Shown piece after piece: positions 23,669-34,430 of a stretch of DNA of 64,000 bases. Where the stretch lies: assembly GCA_029237695.1 (NCBI GenBank), contig CM055274.1, positions 21,441,505-21,505,504 of the forward strand, in the 5' to 3' direction. Below the pieces are notes generated by a model that had not been told where the DNA came from, made no database searches, and worked only from the letters and a program-made list of their open reading frames with translations. This stretch comes from Conchocele bisecta. Its lineage: Eukaryota; Mollusca; Bivalvia; Lucinida; Thyasiridae. The number at the start of each line of letters is the position of its first letter. Within the stretch, counting starts at the first letter, position 1. The position numbers were made by a program, and so were the translations under genes.

Positions 23669-23866
23669 TTTGTGTGTTGACATTCAGTACAGTATACTTC
23701 AATGTACATATTGATCTACAAGGTAAGGTTGTGATCAGACACATACTTCCGTTGAACTCGCCTACTAACACGTTCACTTGAACCGAACCTGATTGTTTTT
23801 TGCGGAAAATTACAATCATTTTATACTCATCTTGCTTGTAAGCCGATTAAATCCGCGTCTTTTCTA

Positions 23867-24121
23867 AATGTGGCTGTGAGTTGAGAAAAGGAGCTTATGG
23901 GTTTTTGCGACCTGTGTAGATCCAGATCAGACTGTGCATCCGCACAGTCTGATCAGGATCTGCACTGTTCACCATTTTATCAGTGAAACGCCGGTCATGC
24001 TTCGAACTAGAACAAGCAATATAGATAGTTATCGGGCTACAGGTCTGGAGTCTGATATTTGATCAGGAACTTTTCTGGTCACAAATCTCATAAGCTACAT
24101 TTCTCCAGTCACGGTCACAAA
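23867..24121. mobile_element. MITE family E, copy 5
   Basis: AAATGTGGCTGTGAGTTGAG...TTTCTCCAGTCACGGTCACA with hairpin CAGACTGTGCATCCGCACAG inside. Confidence 0.6.
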
Positions 24122-24544
24122 TGTGGACGTACGGCTTATGTATTGCATCTTGCGCATGTCACTTGTATATTGTACGCCCACACGGACTAAAGGTAGGCCA
24201 CGCCACCACCATTGATTTTTCCTAACGATATATCCTAACCATTACCACAAATTTTGTTATTCTCTGCTACTTTCATTTTGGGACCTATTTTGCACCCATT
24301 CTGCTCTGCATGTTCATTAATTAAAATATAGGTTGAATTATTGTTAAGAAAGATAAATTCAATCTTCTGTGACGTGGTGGCACAAAAGTCAGCGTCTGGA
24401 ATTGAAACCGCCTCGCATGACAAACATGATCCGACTTACAAAATATATTTAATCCCAAAATGTATGCTTGAAAATGGTGTAAATAATACATTAACTCGTC
24501 TGAGAAGTAGACTAGTACATTCATTTTATTGACCGATTTCCTGT

Positions 24545-24835
24545 AGTACAGGGGCGGATCCAGTATTTTGGGAACGGTGGGGGGGGGGGTGTCCGGTTGC
24601 GAAGGTAACTCTTGCAATCTACTCCCGTACCGTCCGTAGCTAACTACGGACGGTACGGGAATAATTGCAAGAGTTACCGTTCGCAACTAGAGGATTGTCC
24701 TATTGTTGAGCTCTTTGAAATGCACTTTCCTGTGTTTTACGGCATTTAAATTCAAACTCAAACTGGTGGTAAACTGTGATGTATGCAAACTCCGTGGCTG
24801 AACGGGTGGGGGGGGGGGGGGGTGCAACTAATTGT
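24545..24835. mobile_element. hAT-like MITE family Q, copy 2
   Basis: Left end CAGGGGCGGATCCAGTATTT, the same GTAACTCTTGCAA palindrome, and G runs at 24580 and 24805. The right end is cut off after the G run. Confidence 0.55.
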
Positions 24836-24875
24836 GTATATGGCATAAACCACATTGGGTATTATCTTTACTGTA

Positions 24876-25319
24876 TCAGGGTATGAGATCATGTGGTATA
24901 TTGTTTACACTGCAGTAATGGCGGCGCCCATGAGGTCTTGGGTAAATCTTATTTTCATCAATACGTCTGCGGTTTCTTCCTTTTAATGATGGCCATGTTC
25001 CAGTCCTTAGCACTACGAGTCCAACAATGCCGAAATTACCAGTATTACTGGTGTAGATAGTCTGAACATTCTGCAGAGAAATTTGAATCGGACGGAATCG
25101 AACGTTGTTTAAATTTCTCTGCAGAATGTTCAGACTAACTACACTGGTAATGCTGCTAAATTTGGTATTGGATAGCCACCCAGTGTTATACGGCTCACCT
25201 TGACCTCCGTTGGTGAGACACTCGCCGGCGATCGCATTGTTATTTAAGCAAGTAATTCTTGAGAGCATTTGCGATTTGTGATACACCAACTTTTGTTTCA
25301 AACCAAAACAAAATAGCAA
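24876..25319 (-). other. Unrecognised 147-codon open frame
   Basis: A continuous frame with mixed composition; no domain, signal peptide or membrane segment is recognised. It contains an inverted repeat at 25050-25145 (TCTGAACATTCTGCAGAGAA and its complement), which argues that at least the middle is a foldback sequence rather than protein-selected DNA. Listed because it is the longest frame in the left third of the window. It could be a remnant of a host exon or chance. Confidence 0.2.
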
Positions 25320-25564
25320 ATCGATTTAAATACCAGTCAGCAATGTATCGAATTCTTTAAACGTCACCACCATCAATTGTACTATGAACAGCGAACATCG
25401 TGATGTCATTTACTCGCAGCCGCTGTCTGTTTCCGCAATGTAATAGTTTTATGTCACCGTAACTACTCGCCAGAAATCGTAAACGTTCGGATATAATCGA
25501 CTGCCATAAGGCAACACATTTCCCACATGCTGGTAAGAAAATCGACACGTTTTCCTTGAGACTA

Positions 25565-25622
25565 GTGTAGACCCAGATCAGATTGCGCAGCCAACAGCGC
25601 AATCTGATATTGGTCTACACTA
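25565..25622. repeat. Hairpin of the family E core
   Basis: GTGTAGACCCAGATCAGATT paired with AATCTGATATTGGTCTACAC around GCGCAGCCAACAGCGC. A solo internal hairpin without the outer ends. Confidence 0.55.
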
Positions 25623-26324
25623 CTCCCTGACCTTGTTGAGAACTTGTCATCGCACTGATGCGTTGATGCGTTGAAGGAGCAGTTTAAATCATTGTTAGTT
25701 TCAGATGCGTGCTTTAGCAGAAGTGTAAGCACAACCCCAATATGGCGGGTTTCTCTGCTTGCGGAGTCAAACTTTATTGCATATTAATGAGGCAACTGGA
25801 GCATTAAATGGCGAACATTTGTGCCTTCAAGGAACAGGACAGCGGGCGCCTGGAGTTGTATGTCAATCCTGGTGGTTGACTCGTTATTGTCAGCATGTAT
25901 CACGTGATAATACACATAGATGAACATGATGCAATGAAACAAATATTGAGGGCAGTCAGTTTTGGTGAATGTAACATCGGTTTCGGCAGTGTGTATCTTG
26001 TGAGTAGCAGATAGTACATTAGTGGCCATATATAGATCACAACAAACTGAACATCTCGTGGACTTGTAACATGTATCTCAAACATTTATTTTAATTAATC
26101 AAAACAAGGTAATGCAATGCATTTTGATATAGATGTTGTTCATTTATACACCAGTTATATAAATACAAATTTGATCATGATTCCACAATTGAAAATATCT
26201 ATGTTAAACTAGTTTATTATGATTTGTAATACACTGAGTGGTTTCATTGTTAAATCCCATGTTATGATGCAATACATATACACATATGTTCTAGTTAGAT
26301 AGTGCTGAGAGGTATTTTGATATA
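25623..26324. other. No recognised feature
   Basis: AT-rich, unique within the window. No reading frame or repeat that I can support. Confidence 0.5.
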
Positions 26325-26585
26325 ATGCCTCTGATTTGGTTGCTCTTTGTTACGACACTGTGTCATGTCGCTCTACCGGATTTCCGTCCAGACAAATTGG
26401 CAAAGCCAATTACATTTGATCAGCCACACATTGCTAAGTTTGTTGTACAGTGGGGTCAGCGTGTACGTGCACACACGAACGAACACGACAGGTTGGTTCC
26501 AACCTGTCGTGTTCGTTCGTGTGTGCACTTACACGCTGACGCCACTGTAAATGCCACACATGCTACTGAAAGGTTTCCATCTTAA
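26325..26585 (+). CDS. Candidate secreted-peptide exon with an in-frame MITE
   Basis: The frame opens with MPLIWLLFVTTLCHVALPDF, a good signal-peptide profile (hydrophobic core, small residues before a likely cleavage near residue 16). It continues about 25 codons, then passes through the whole mariner-type palindrome at 26446-26549 and exits in the same frame to end at a TAA. The insertion adds 102 bp, exactly 34 codons, so the frame survives with or without it. No homologue is recognised. Alternatives: chance frame, or one exon of a longer gene whose splice sites I cannot place. Confidence 0.3.
   Translation: MPLIWLLFVTTLCHVALPDFRPDKLAKPITFDQPHIAKFVVQWGQRVRAHTNEHDRLVPTCRVRSCVHLHADATVNATHATERFPS
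26446..26549. mobile_element. Mariner-type MITE family G, copy 3
   Basis: TA, then CAGTGGGGTCAGCGTGTACG...ACACGCTGACGCCACTG, then TA. Arms meet at ACAGGTTGGTTCCAACCTGT. The TA dinucleotide duplication and the CAGTG terminus indicate Tc1/mariner mobilisation. Confidence 0.75.
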
Positions 26586-26789
26586 TAATAACGTATCGGC
26601 TCCATTTGCTGGTTCCTTTATCCAAGAAACCACACAATAATTGCCGGGGTCAGTGAAAGAAGTGGGATACGTCCATAAAGGACGTAGTGCTCTTCTTTCA
26701 TTGGTACCAGACATAGTACCATTTCCATATACAGTGGAACGTCTCTAAACCGGACACATAGACATGCTATTTTTCACTGAATTCATCAG

Positions 26790-27327
26790 GATCTGCACTG
26801 TTTGAAAGAAATTTTCATATGTTTGAGAACAAAAAATACCCCCTTTTTATAAATGGAATAGTCTGAAAATCATTTTGCGATGATTGGATTGGTTGCAAAA
26901 TTAACATATCGCAGACCATTCAGTTACTTAGGGGTGAAAGGGTTAAAGCTTTCGGCAACCTGCTATCTCTGTTATTGTAAGCCGGATTGGCTTGAAGATT
27001 CATTATGCTTAGTCTTCATACACCATTTTTCATTTGATAGTCCATTCGTGTGGCCCCTCTGCTCACGGTCAGATTACTTAACCGTTTGAACCCGAAAGCC
27101 CGCTATAGCGGTTTATGCAAACAGTGCAGATCCAGATGAGCCGGCTCGTAACGAGCCGTCTCATCAGGATCTGCACTTTTTGCAAGTAATTTTCATATTT
27201 TTTAGAAGAAACAACACCCCCATTTTCATAAATGGACTAATCTGAAAATCATTTTGTGACCATTGGATTGGTCGGAACATTAGCATATCACAGTCCATTC
27301 CAGTTCCTTAGGGTTGAAAGGGTTAAA
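26790..27327. repeat. Two head-to-tail copies of repeat family T
   Basis: A partial copy at 26790-26945 and a full copy at 27086-27327. The full copy begins AACCCGAAAGCCCGCTATAG, contains GAGCCGGCTCGTAACGAGCC and ends CAGTTCCTTAGGGTTGAAAG. Confidence 0.6.
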
Positions 27328-27354
27328 GTTGTTTTTTTTGCATTAATTTAAAGG

Positions 27355-27480
27355 TAAATGTTCGTAAGTGCAAATTTAGGATCGTCTGGAAAATTCAATT
27401 GATGGATTTACATGTATTGAGCATAGGCTGCATATGCAGTCTATGCTCAATAAATGTAAATCTGATTGTTTATAAGAAAA
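27355..27480. mobile_element. MITE family F, partial copy
   Basis: GTTCGTAAGTGCAAATTTAG at the left and the palindrome CATAGGCTGCATATGCAGTCTATG; the right end is replaced by the following family D element. Confidence 0.55.
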
Positions 27481-27485
27481 TATAG

Positions 27486-27988
27486 TTAAAGGTACATACC
27501 CACTCAGCAGGCACAAACTGTTCTTGATATGAATGGAATAAGTGTATAATTGTGTCACTACTCCACCAGTTCTAACAATTATGAGTACCTGATATAATCA
27601 TTTAGTAATATTTAGTTTACTGATAGTGACGCGCGTTGGTATCAGGCTATTTTATATGCAAATGAGGCATGATCATTTTTAATTATTTATTCTAATTAAA
27701 TGCGTCACATGAAAAGATAATATTTTCGACAGATTATAAAGTATGATCATTGCGCATCAAACAATACATACAGAGAATAAATAGTAACGTTCGTTAATAT
27801 TTTAAGGAAACACAGTTATCGCCCCTGATATCATTGTGTATATTTACGTACGATATAAAATGTATAATAATGCCAATCAATACGTGGGATGATGGTGAAT
27901 GAATGTTTATTTTCCCAGAAAATGTCTCAGATGATGTCTCTAGTATAAAGAACATGTTGTGCCTACTGCGTGGGCATATACCTTTAAA
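27486..27988. mobile_element. MITE family D, copy 5 (inverted)
   Basis: TTAAAGGTACATACCCACTC...GCGTGGGCATATACCTTTAA; the interior runs in opposite orientation to copies 1-3. Confidence 0.7.
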
Positions 27989-28144
27989 GATTTCGGCAAC
28001 CTACTATTTCCGTTATTGTCAATCGGATTGGCTTGATGATCCATATGCGTCTTTACCTTCCTCCATATTTTCATTTTATATCTCATCCGTGTGGTCCCTG
28101 TGCTCACTGTCAATGTCAAATTTGGGTTAACGTTTTGTATTGCG

Positions 28145-28352
28145 TTAAAGGTATATCGATGGTCTAGTAACATAAGGTCGTAACTGCTATGCTAAAGCAT
28201 AGCAGTTACGACCTTATGTTACTAGACCATCGATATGTCTGTATGTCAGGCACTCGTAATTGTTAGAACTGGTAGAATAGTGACACAATTATACACTTAT
28301 TTAATTCCTATAAAGAACAGTTTGTGCCTACTGAGTGGGCATGTACCTTTAT
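28145..28352. mobile_element. Truncated MITE D carrying a perfect hairpin
   Basis: Left terminus TTAAAGGTAT and right terminus GTGGGCATGTACCTTTA of family D remain, but the left half is replaced by an 84-bp palindrome (28153-28236) with two perfect 41-nt arms and a 2-nt loop. Confidence 0.65.
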
Positions 28353-28406
28353 TTTAACGACATGTAGCTTAGCGGCTCACCAACCGGATATATCAGTACA
28401 AGAGGT

Positions 28407-28868
28407 ACGGAGCCAGGGGACGTGGATTTTTTAAATTAATTCTTTCCCACGAAATAACAATTCGTTCCCTCAATTTAACAGTTCTTTCCCACCGAATTAA
28501 CAATTCGTTCCCACAATATTACAATTCGTTCCCACGAATTGTTAAATTGAGGGAACTAATTGTTAATTCGTGTGAACGAATTGTTAGTTCGTGGGAACGA
28601 ATTGTTAATTCGTGGGAACGAATTGTTATATTGTGGAAACGAATTCCCACGAAACAACAATTCGTTCCCTCAATTTAACAATTAATTCCCTCGAATTAAC
28701 AATTCGTTCCCACGAATTAACAATTCGTTCCCACGAAATGACAATTCGTTCCCTCAATTTAACAATTAGTTCACTCGAATAAACAATTCGTTCTAATGAT
28801 ATAAAAATTCGTTCCCTCGAAATAACAATTCGTTCCCGTGGGGTTAATAAAAAAACGAATTCTACGTC
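28407..28868. mobile_element. Element family J, copy 2
   Basis: Begins ACGGAGCCAGGGGACGTGG. The array of AACAATTCGTTCCCACGAATT units changes orientation twice (about 28530 and 28645). The right end is degenerate (GAATTCTACGTCCGCC). Confidence 0.6.
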
Positions 28869-29073
28869 CGCCTAATTGACGTTTCTTATAAATGTATGTA
28901 AACAATCGTTTGGGTCCATCGTTTAGGCTGTTCCGTGTTTCTGCCCCGTTTCTGATAGCCATGGTTACACAACATAAACCATACGGTAATGTAGGCTACT
29001 CTAACTGTAGTTGCGGACACATAGTGCACCGCGGTTCAGTAGTAGCACCGAGTTGTGGTTCAGTGTCGTTGAC

Positions 29074-29077
29074 CCGG
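29074..29077. other. Target-site duplication CCGG, left
   Basis: The tetramer CCGG immediately precedes the TGTCA terminus of the integrase-OTU transposon and recurs at 32506-32509 right after its TGACA end. Confidence 0.75.
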
Positions 29078-29264
29078 TGTCACATGAGATTTTCACCCGC
29101 GCGATATTTTCACCCGTGGGTGAAAAAAATGCCATGAGATTTTCACCCCCCCTATGAGATATTCACCCGCCCTCCAATATTTTTCTATCTTATGGTTTGT
29201 GAGAGTCATATGACCTTTATATATGGTGGTGACAAAATTGAAAGAGTTATGGAGTGGGAATCTC

Positions 29265-30305
29265 ATGGCCATGATATTTTCACCCGCGGGTGAAGATATC
29301 ATGGCCATGAGATTTTCACCCCCCTCGCCCCTAATTGTCTTAAACAACATATCCATTGACATAGCACAACTTTCAATTGACTGAGTGTGCAGTAGTGGGG
29401 AATTGTACTCATCATATAAAGAATTAATAGTTGCACCTACCATTCACAAAATTTGTCGCTTTTTATTTTTGATTTTTTCCTTGTATATCATGGAATATGA
29501 CTAATGTTGTTGCTGTATTGCTTCTATCTCATGGTACATGTATGGGAGAGAAATATGACTATTTCAAATATGATGGTGGCACATTTGAAAGAGTTGCTGG
29601 GGAGGGGGGGGGGGGGGGGTGAAAATATCATAGCAATGATATTTTCACCCGCGGGTGAAGATATCATGGCCATGAGATTTTCACCCCCCCCCCCCCCCCC
29701 CCCCCCCCTCCTCCAATGCTCTGCACTCGTTTCTTTAGCACATATACAAACCAATCTGGAAACCAATTTGTAAATGATTCATATTTAAATTAGCCTGATT
29801 AGTTTGATTGAAGAGATCAGAGAAACCAATTTGAAAACTAATCAAGTGATCAATTATCCATTTAAGGCATATCAATGTTCAAAACATCAGCTGACTAATC
29901 AAGTAATCACAATATCATCATGAGGATTGGACATTTCACCCTCTACATCAACCCCTCTAGTTTTCTACCAATGTGTCTTTCTTTCCCTTCAACTTTATTC
30001 CTCATGATAAGTTTTATCATGTCATAATGGTATCATTCAAACACATGTCAGTTATTATGAGAAACTTTGTTGAAAATATCATCGCTATGACATTTTCCTG
30101 TTCGTCCCTCATAGCATAGCTATACAGTATTTTCAACCTCTCCATCAAAGTCTGTTCTAATTAAGTAGTCATGTGATTCATGCAAGTCATGCTTAAAATA
30201 ACATAAAAGGATACCAGAAGAAAACATAGAACTAAGAAAATGTCATGGCCATGATATATTCACCCGCGGGTGAAAATATCATGACCATGAGATTTTCACC
30301 CCCCC
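29265..30305. repeat. Repeated TTCACCCGCGGGTGAA palindrome modules
   Basis: A roughly 60-bp module, ATCATGGCCATGA on both sides of TTCACCCGCGGGTGAA, occurs at 29265-29325, 29630-29690 and 30240-30300. Further forms are at 32190-32245 and 32440-32475. They are interior as well as terminal, so could be transposase-binding arrays. Confidence 0.65.
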
Positions 30306-30575
30306 CACCCCCCCCACATCAACCCCTCTAGTTTTCTACCAATGTGTCTTTCTTTCCCTTTCAATTTATTCCTCATGATAAGTTTATCATTCAAACACAT
30401 GTCAGTTATTATGAGAAACTTTGTTGAAAATATCATCGCTATGACATTTTCCTGTTCGTCCCTCATAGCATAGCTATACAGTATTTTCACCCTCTCCATC
30501 AAAGTCTGTTCTAATTAAGTAGTCATGTGATTCATACAAGTCATGCTAAAATAACATACAAGGATACCAGAAGAG
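29935..30575 (+). repeat. Direct duplication upstream of the OTU frame
   Basis: The stretch from CCCCTCTAGTTTTCTACCAA through AAGGATACCAGAAG occurs twice, about 29950-30217 and 30326-30574. The second copy runs into the integrase-OTU reading frame; the first diverges at exactly that point. Confidence 0.65.
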
Positions 30576-31804
30576 CTGGAGCTGGAGCTGCTGCAAGTAC
30601 TTCCAGCGAGCAGGAACAACTAGATAAGAGAGTCGCTTCAGCAGCGAAAATGGTTAAAATCCACACTGATGCAAAAGAGGAAATACAACAATCACAGAAA
30701 CGCCAGAAGAAATACTTCGACCGAAAAAGACAGGCCCCAACATACAAGGCAGGAGACAAGGTGTATGTAAACAATCCGAAGCGTATTAATAGGAAGGGTG
30801 ACAAATTGGCTCGAAGGTGGCGAGGGCCATATGAAATAACAGAGGTTTTAAGAAAGGGAACATACAGATTGAAAGGAGTTAGAAGTCTTGTGAATGCAAG
30901 TCGAATGAAACCACACAAGTCCCCAAAAATCAAAATCAATGATCACCTACAAACTGCAAAGTGTCAACTCACACCAATTGTCCCAACCATGAGTGCCCCT
31001 ACATCAAGTGCTTGTCAACCCACACCAGTTACCCCAACCATGAGTGCACCTATACCATGTGCTCCGACTAAGTGCCAGCCGATCCATAATCATCCAACTA
31101 AGAACGTCCCTGTGATCCAAAGTAAGCCAGGCAAGGTACGGAGAAAGTCATTACAGAGCCATGATAAGTTAAAGAAAAGAAAATTGTCATCATCCTCATC
31201 CTCCCAATCAACGAGAAAGTCAATTTGCCCGACAATTACTCGTGTTCAAGACCATGAAAAGGTGGTATTCAATCCAGTTGATAAACTTTGGCAAAATCAA
31301 CGGGCAGGAGCAATGGGCTACACTATAGAGGCGGAAATTCCCACTTGTGCATCAAGCAAGGTGTCAATTTTTGAACCACCCGGTGACAAAATACCCATCA
31401 AAGGGGATGGTAATTGTTATTTCCGCACGATTTCTCATGTGTTAACTGGGAGCGAAAGAAGCGACGGACAAATTAGAAAGCATGTTTGTGACTACACAAA
31501 AGCACATAATCAAACAATTTCTGCGTTTTCACAAACTAAAGACTATGTCCACACCAGCCGAATGGATTTGAATGGAACGTGGGGGACTGATATTGAAATA
31601 ATAGCTACAGCATCCATGTTAGCAACAGACATTTGTGCGTATTCACCATATGGTTGTGACAGTGTGGGGAATAGGATATATAAATGGCTCACGTACAGTC
31701 CACTCCCTGGATTGAATTCTGTCAATTCGCTAAGAATGTCAAGAAAGAAAATGTACATTTCTAATGTCAGTGACCACTATGTTCCAGTGAAACATATAAA
31801 ATAA
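30527..31804 (+). CDS. Integrase C-terminal tail fused to OTU cysteine protease
   Basis: Residues 53-132 match the C-terminal domain of gypsy/Ginger-type integrases: the KYFDRKR segment, then AGDKVYV, then RRWRGPYEI and TYRLKG, ending in SRMKPH. Residues 140-240 are low-complexity (proline/threonine, then polyserine flanked by lysine). Residues 289-419 are an OTU domain: catalytic Cys in DGNCYFR (C297), the WGTDIEI strand (352-358) and the C-terminal His in DHYVPV (H417). OTU enzymes cleave ubiquitin-like linkages; in transposons the role is unknown. No ATG opens the frame: the first in-frame Met is at 30650, inside the integrase tail, so this is a terminal exon or a 5' truncation. The DDE catalytic core is not encoded anywhere nearby. 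Similar integrase-OTU fusions occur in Ginger elements and in domesticated KRBA2-like genes. Confidence 0.75.
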   Translation: MIHTSHAKITYKDTRRAGAGAAASTSSEQEQLDKRVASAAKMVKIHTDAKEEIQQSQKRQKKYFDRKRQAPTYKAGDKVYVNNPKRINRKGDKLARRWRGPYEITEVLRKGTYRLKGVRSLVNASRMKPHKSPKIKINDHLQTAKCQLTPIVPTMSAPTSSACQPTPVTPTMSAPIPCAPTKCQPIHNHPTKNVPVIQSKPGKVRRKSLQSHDKLKKRKLSSSSSSQSTRKSICPTITRVQDHEKVVFNPVDKLWQNQRAGAMGYTIEAEIPTCASSKVSIFEPPGDKIPIKGDGNCYFRTISHVLTGSERSDGQIRKHVCDYTKAHNQTISAFSQTKDYVHTSRMDLNGTWGTDIEIIATASMLATDICAYSPYGCDSVGNRIYKWLTYSPLPGLNSVNSLRMSRKKMYISNVSDHYVPVKHIK

Positions 31805-32638
31805 ATTTCATGACAGAATGTCTGGAAGTAAACCGTGTTCTGACTACTTTGTAATGTAACTTAACACAAGCATTGGCAAACAGTGGTTCTTACAATAGGA
31901 TATGATGCTCCATTTATATTTTTCAGATTTAAACACTCTTTGATTGATGGAATAGTGCAAAAATAGCATGGTCAAGTTATGTACATCTATCATATTTTTC
32001 GGTGTGAAATGGGTTGAAATGAAGTGGGGGTGGGGGGGGGGGGGGGTTAACATCTCATAGCCATCATACCCGCGGTGAAGATATATTATATAATGAGTAC
32101 AATTCCCCACTAGTGCACACTCAGTCAATTGAAAGTTGTGCTATGTCAATGGATATGTTGTTTAAGACAATTAGGGGGGTGGGGGGTGAAAATCTCATGG
32201 CCATGATATCTTCACCCGCGGGTGAATCATGGCCATGAGATTTCTCCCCTGCAACTCTTTCAATTTTGTCACCACCATATATAAAATAGTCATATGACTC
32301 TCACATACCATAAGATGGAAGAACACAACAACAACAACATTTGACAAAAATATTGGGGGCGGGTGAAAATCTCATAGGGGGCGGGGGGGGGGGGGGGGGG
32401 GGGGGTAAGAATCTCATGGCATTTTTTTCACCCACGGGTGAAAATATCGCGCGATATTTTCACCCGCGGGTGAAACAAATAGGCGGGTGAAAATATCATA
32501 TGACACCGGACGTGATTTTCCCAACTCCCAGGGGACGTCCCTATGTACATGGACGGAGAAACTGTCCTACTCTGGCGCAATATAGAAATTAAGAGAATTA
32601 ACCTGTCAATCATATGGGCAACTCATATGGAAATGGAC

Positions 32639-33365
32639 AGAGCTCCAGATAAGCGTTGTGTCTAAAGCGTACTATACCCCCTGATTTCAAAATCATTGCT
32701 TATTTTACTTTTACAAATGGATTATTCATTTTTTTCATTACTAAATAGGGAGCAAATGATACAAAAATATAACAAATTTAAACATTCACTTAATTGAGCG
32801 GCAAAAAGCAAATTTTGTTTTGCAGCTCAACTAAGTGAATTTTCAACTTTATGATAATATTTTCACTACTCAATTTGAAAATCAATGCGTATTTTCACAT
32901 TGCTGTGCGTAATTTGTAATCCCTCTTTTGACAATCAATGCGTATTCAGCTAAAAAGGATTGCGTAATATACGCCAATAATTCCAGCACACAAATATTTA
33001 CACAATTCCCTAACATTTGATTGGCCCGTAGCAAGTATCTGTCCAAAATGTATATCCCAGTAAACTCCCACGCCGAACTACTTTCTACAGGTGCGCTGTC
33101 AGTGCTGTCAATGTAAAAAATGGCTGCCGTCTGTCAAAATAAACACATTTCCTTGATGAATTTATTTCAAATGCTGGAATTATAAGGAATGAATGGAATT
33201 TTTGTGGAATTTATCGGGGATATAAACTTGGAAAACTCGCGGGAATACTGGACGAGGCCTTCCGGCCTTCGTCCAGTATTCCCGCGACTTTTCCAAGTTT
33301 ATACCCCGATAAATTCCACAAAAATGCTATTCATTCCTATAGTACGCACCTTATCTGGAGCTCTG
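32639..33365. mobile_element. Element family O copy 2, split by family I
   Basis: CAGAGCTCCAGATAAGCG at the left and CGCACCTTATCTGGAGCTCTG at the right in near-complementary form. Family I copy 2 (32977-33341) lies inside, close to the right end. Confidence 0.65.
32977..33341. mobile_element. Foldback element family I, copy 2
   Basis: ATTCCAGCAC...TGCTGGAAT module followed by the ATAAGGAATGAATGGAATTT palindrome (33181-33341), centre GAGGCCTTCCGGCCTTCG. Same order as at 11199. Confidence 0.75.
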
Positions 33366-34003
33366 AATGGACATAACGGCGTTTCCAACAATTCTATATA
33401 TCCTGATGCTTCTTGACCAGACACTGAGTATAATCTAAGCGCCTTGATCGTGGTTATAAACGTGCCCAGTGAATGAATAGCGAATAGCGTAGCCTCTGGT
33501 CAGACTGCGCGAGTATGATCAGGGTCTACACTGTTCGCATATGGCGAAATGCCCCTAATGACTCCCATAGTGTGCTAAACAACCAGTAAATCGTCCTTAT
33601 GATTGCCAAAGTCAATGTGACTGTGGAAGTATTAAAAAATATTATTGGTAAAACAGAAGTTATAGTTGATATAAAAACGCCAACTCCCAAGTAATAGATG
33701 AGTAGATGGTCAATGCTGGCCGAAGTTTGCAATGAACAAATCAAGGTCCGTTTCAGAGAGTGGCGGTTCCGGCATTGTCGGCGTTGTCGGTCATTTAATG
33801 GATTAAGTCTCATACATGTATATACAACTGGACCGCAGGCGGCCATCAAAGAATACATGGGGCTTTGACATGAAATCTAGTCCCTGGTGATACTGTTATA
33901 TTGTGCAGTCACGCATACTGGTCACGATCTTGTGACTGTGTCATCATTGATGATATAATTGCATAACATGGGATTTCACAGCGTATGAACAGAGTATATA
34001 ATG
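33366..34003. other. No gene supported
   Basis: Contains a fragment of the family E core near 33485-33540 (GGTCAGACTGCGCGAG...GATCAGGGTCTACAC). A 110-codon minus-strand frame (33526-33858) has no recognisable features and overlaps that repeat, so I do not call it. Confidence 0.5.
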
Positions 34004-34312
34004 TAAGCGTCCTGGTGTCCTAATTAGGACTTGCTATCTCCTAATTAGGACTTGCTATCTCCTAATTATGACTTACTATCTGTGTCAATTCTAAAATATG
34101 TTTTATCTCAATACTAACTCCTAATTAGGAGATACTAACTCATAATTAGGAGAAAATACGTCCTAATTATGAAATAGTAAGTCCTAGTTAGGATATGCTA
34201 ACTCCTAATTATGAGATACTATCTCCTAATTAGGAGTTTCTATCTCCTAATTATGACTTAGTATCTCCTAATTAGGAGATACATATATTTTAGATTCGGC
34301 ACCAGGACGCTT
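34004..34312. mobile_element. Inverted-repeat element around a CTCCTAATTAGGA array
   Basis: Ends AAGCGTCCTGGTG and CACCAGGACGCTT enclose about a dozen units of TCTCCTAATTAGGACTTACTA type, each itself a small palindrome (TCCTAATTAGGA). Confidence 0.7.
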
Positions 34313-34327
34313 CCATAGTATATACAT

Positions 34328-34430
34328 ACAGTGGGGTCAGCGTGTAAGTGCACACACGAACGAACACGGCAGGTTGGTTCCAACCTGTCGTGTTCGTTCG
34401 TGTGTGCACTTACACGCTGACCCCACTGTA
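34328..34430. mobile_element. Mariner-type MITE family G, copy 4
   Basis: Full-length palindrome CAGTGGGGTCAGCGTGTAAG...CTTACACGCTGACCCCACTG with TA at both ends. Confidence 0.75.

Larger units (their letters stand above)
29078..32505. mobile_element. Ginger/GIN-like DNA transposon (3.4 kb)
   Basis: Termini TGTCACATGAGATTTTCACC and the complement of TGTCATATGATATTTTCACC. Imperfect inverted repeats continue inward for more than 300 bp: 29145-29420 (CTAATTGTCTTAAACAACAT, GACATAGCACAACTTTCAAT) recurs inverted at 32095-32370. A CCGG tetramer is duplicated at both ends. The 5'-TGT...ACA-3' ends, the 4-bp duplication and a gypsy-type integrase tail are what is known of the Ginger superfamily. The catalytic integrase core is absent, so this is a non-autonomous derivative. 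G or C homopolymer runs (29607, 29687, 32030, 32387) sit inside the repeats. Confidence 0.75.

Noticed and set aside
26529..26714. A minus-strand frame overlapping the signal-peptide candidate, with a Trp/Cys-rich stretch
   Set aside because: Part of it overlaps an imperfect palindrome (26640-26700) and the mariner MITE; I could not identify a domain or a start, and it conflicts with the better plus-strand frame.
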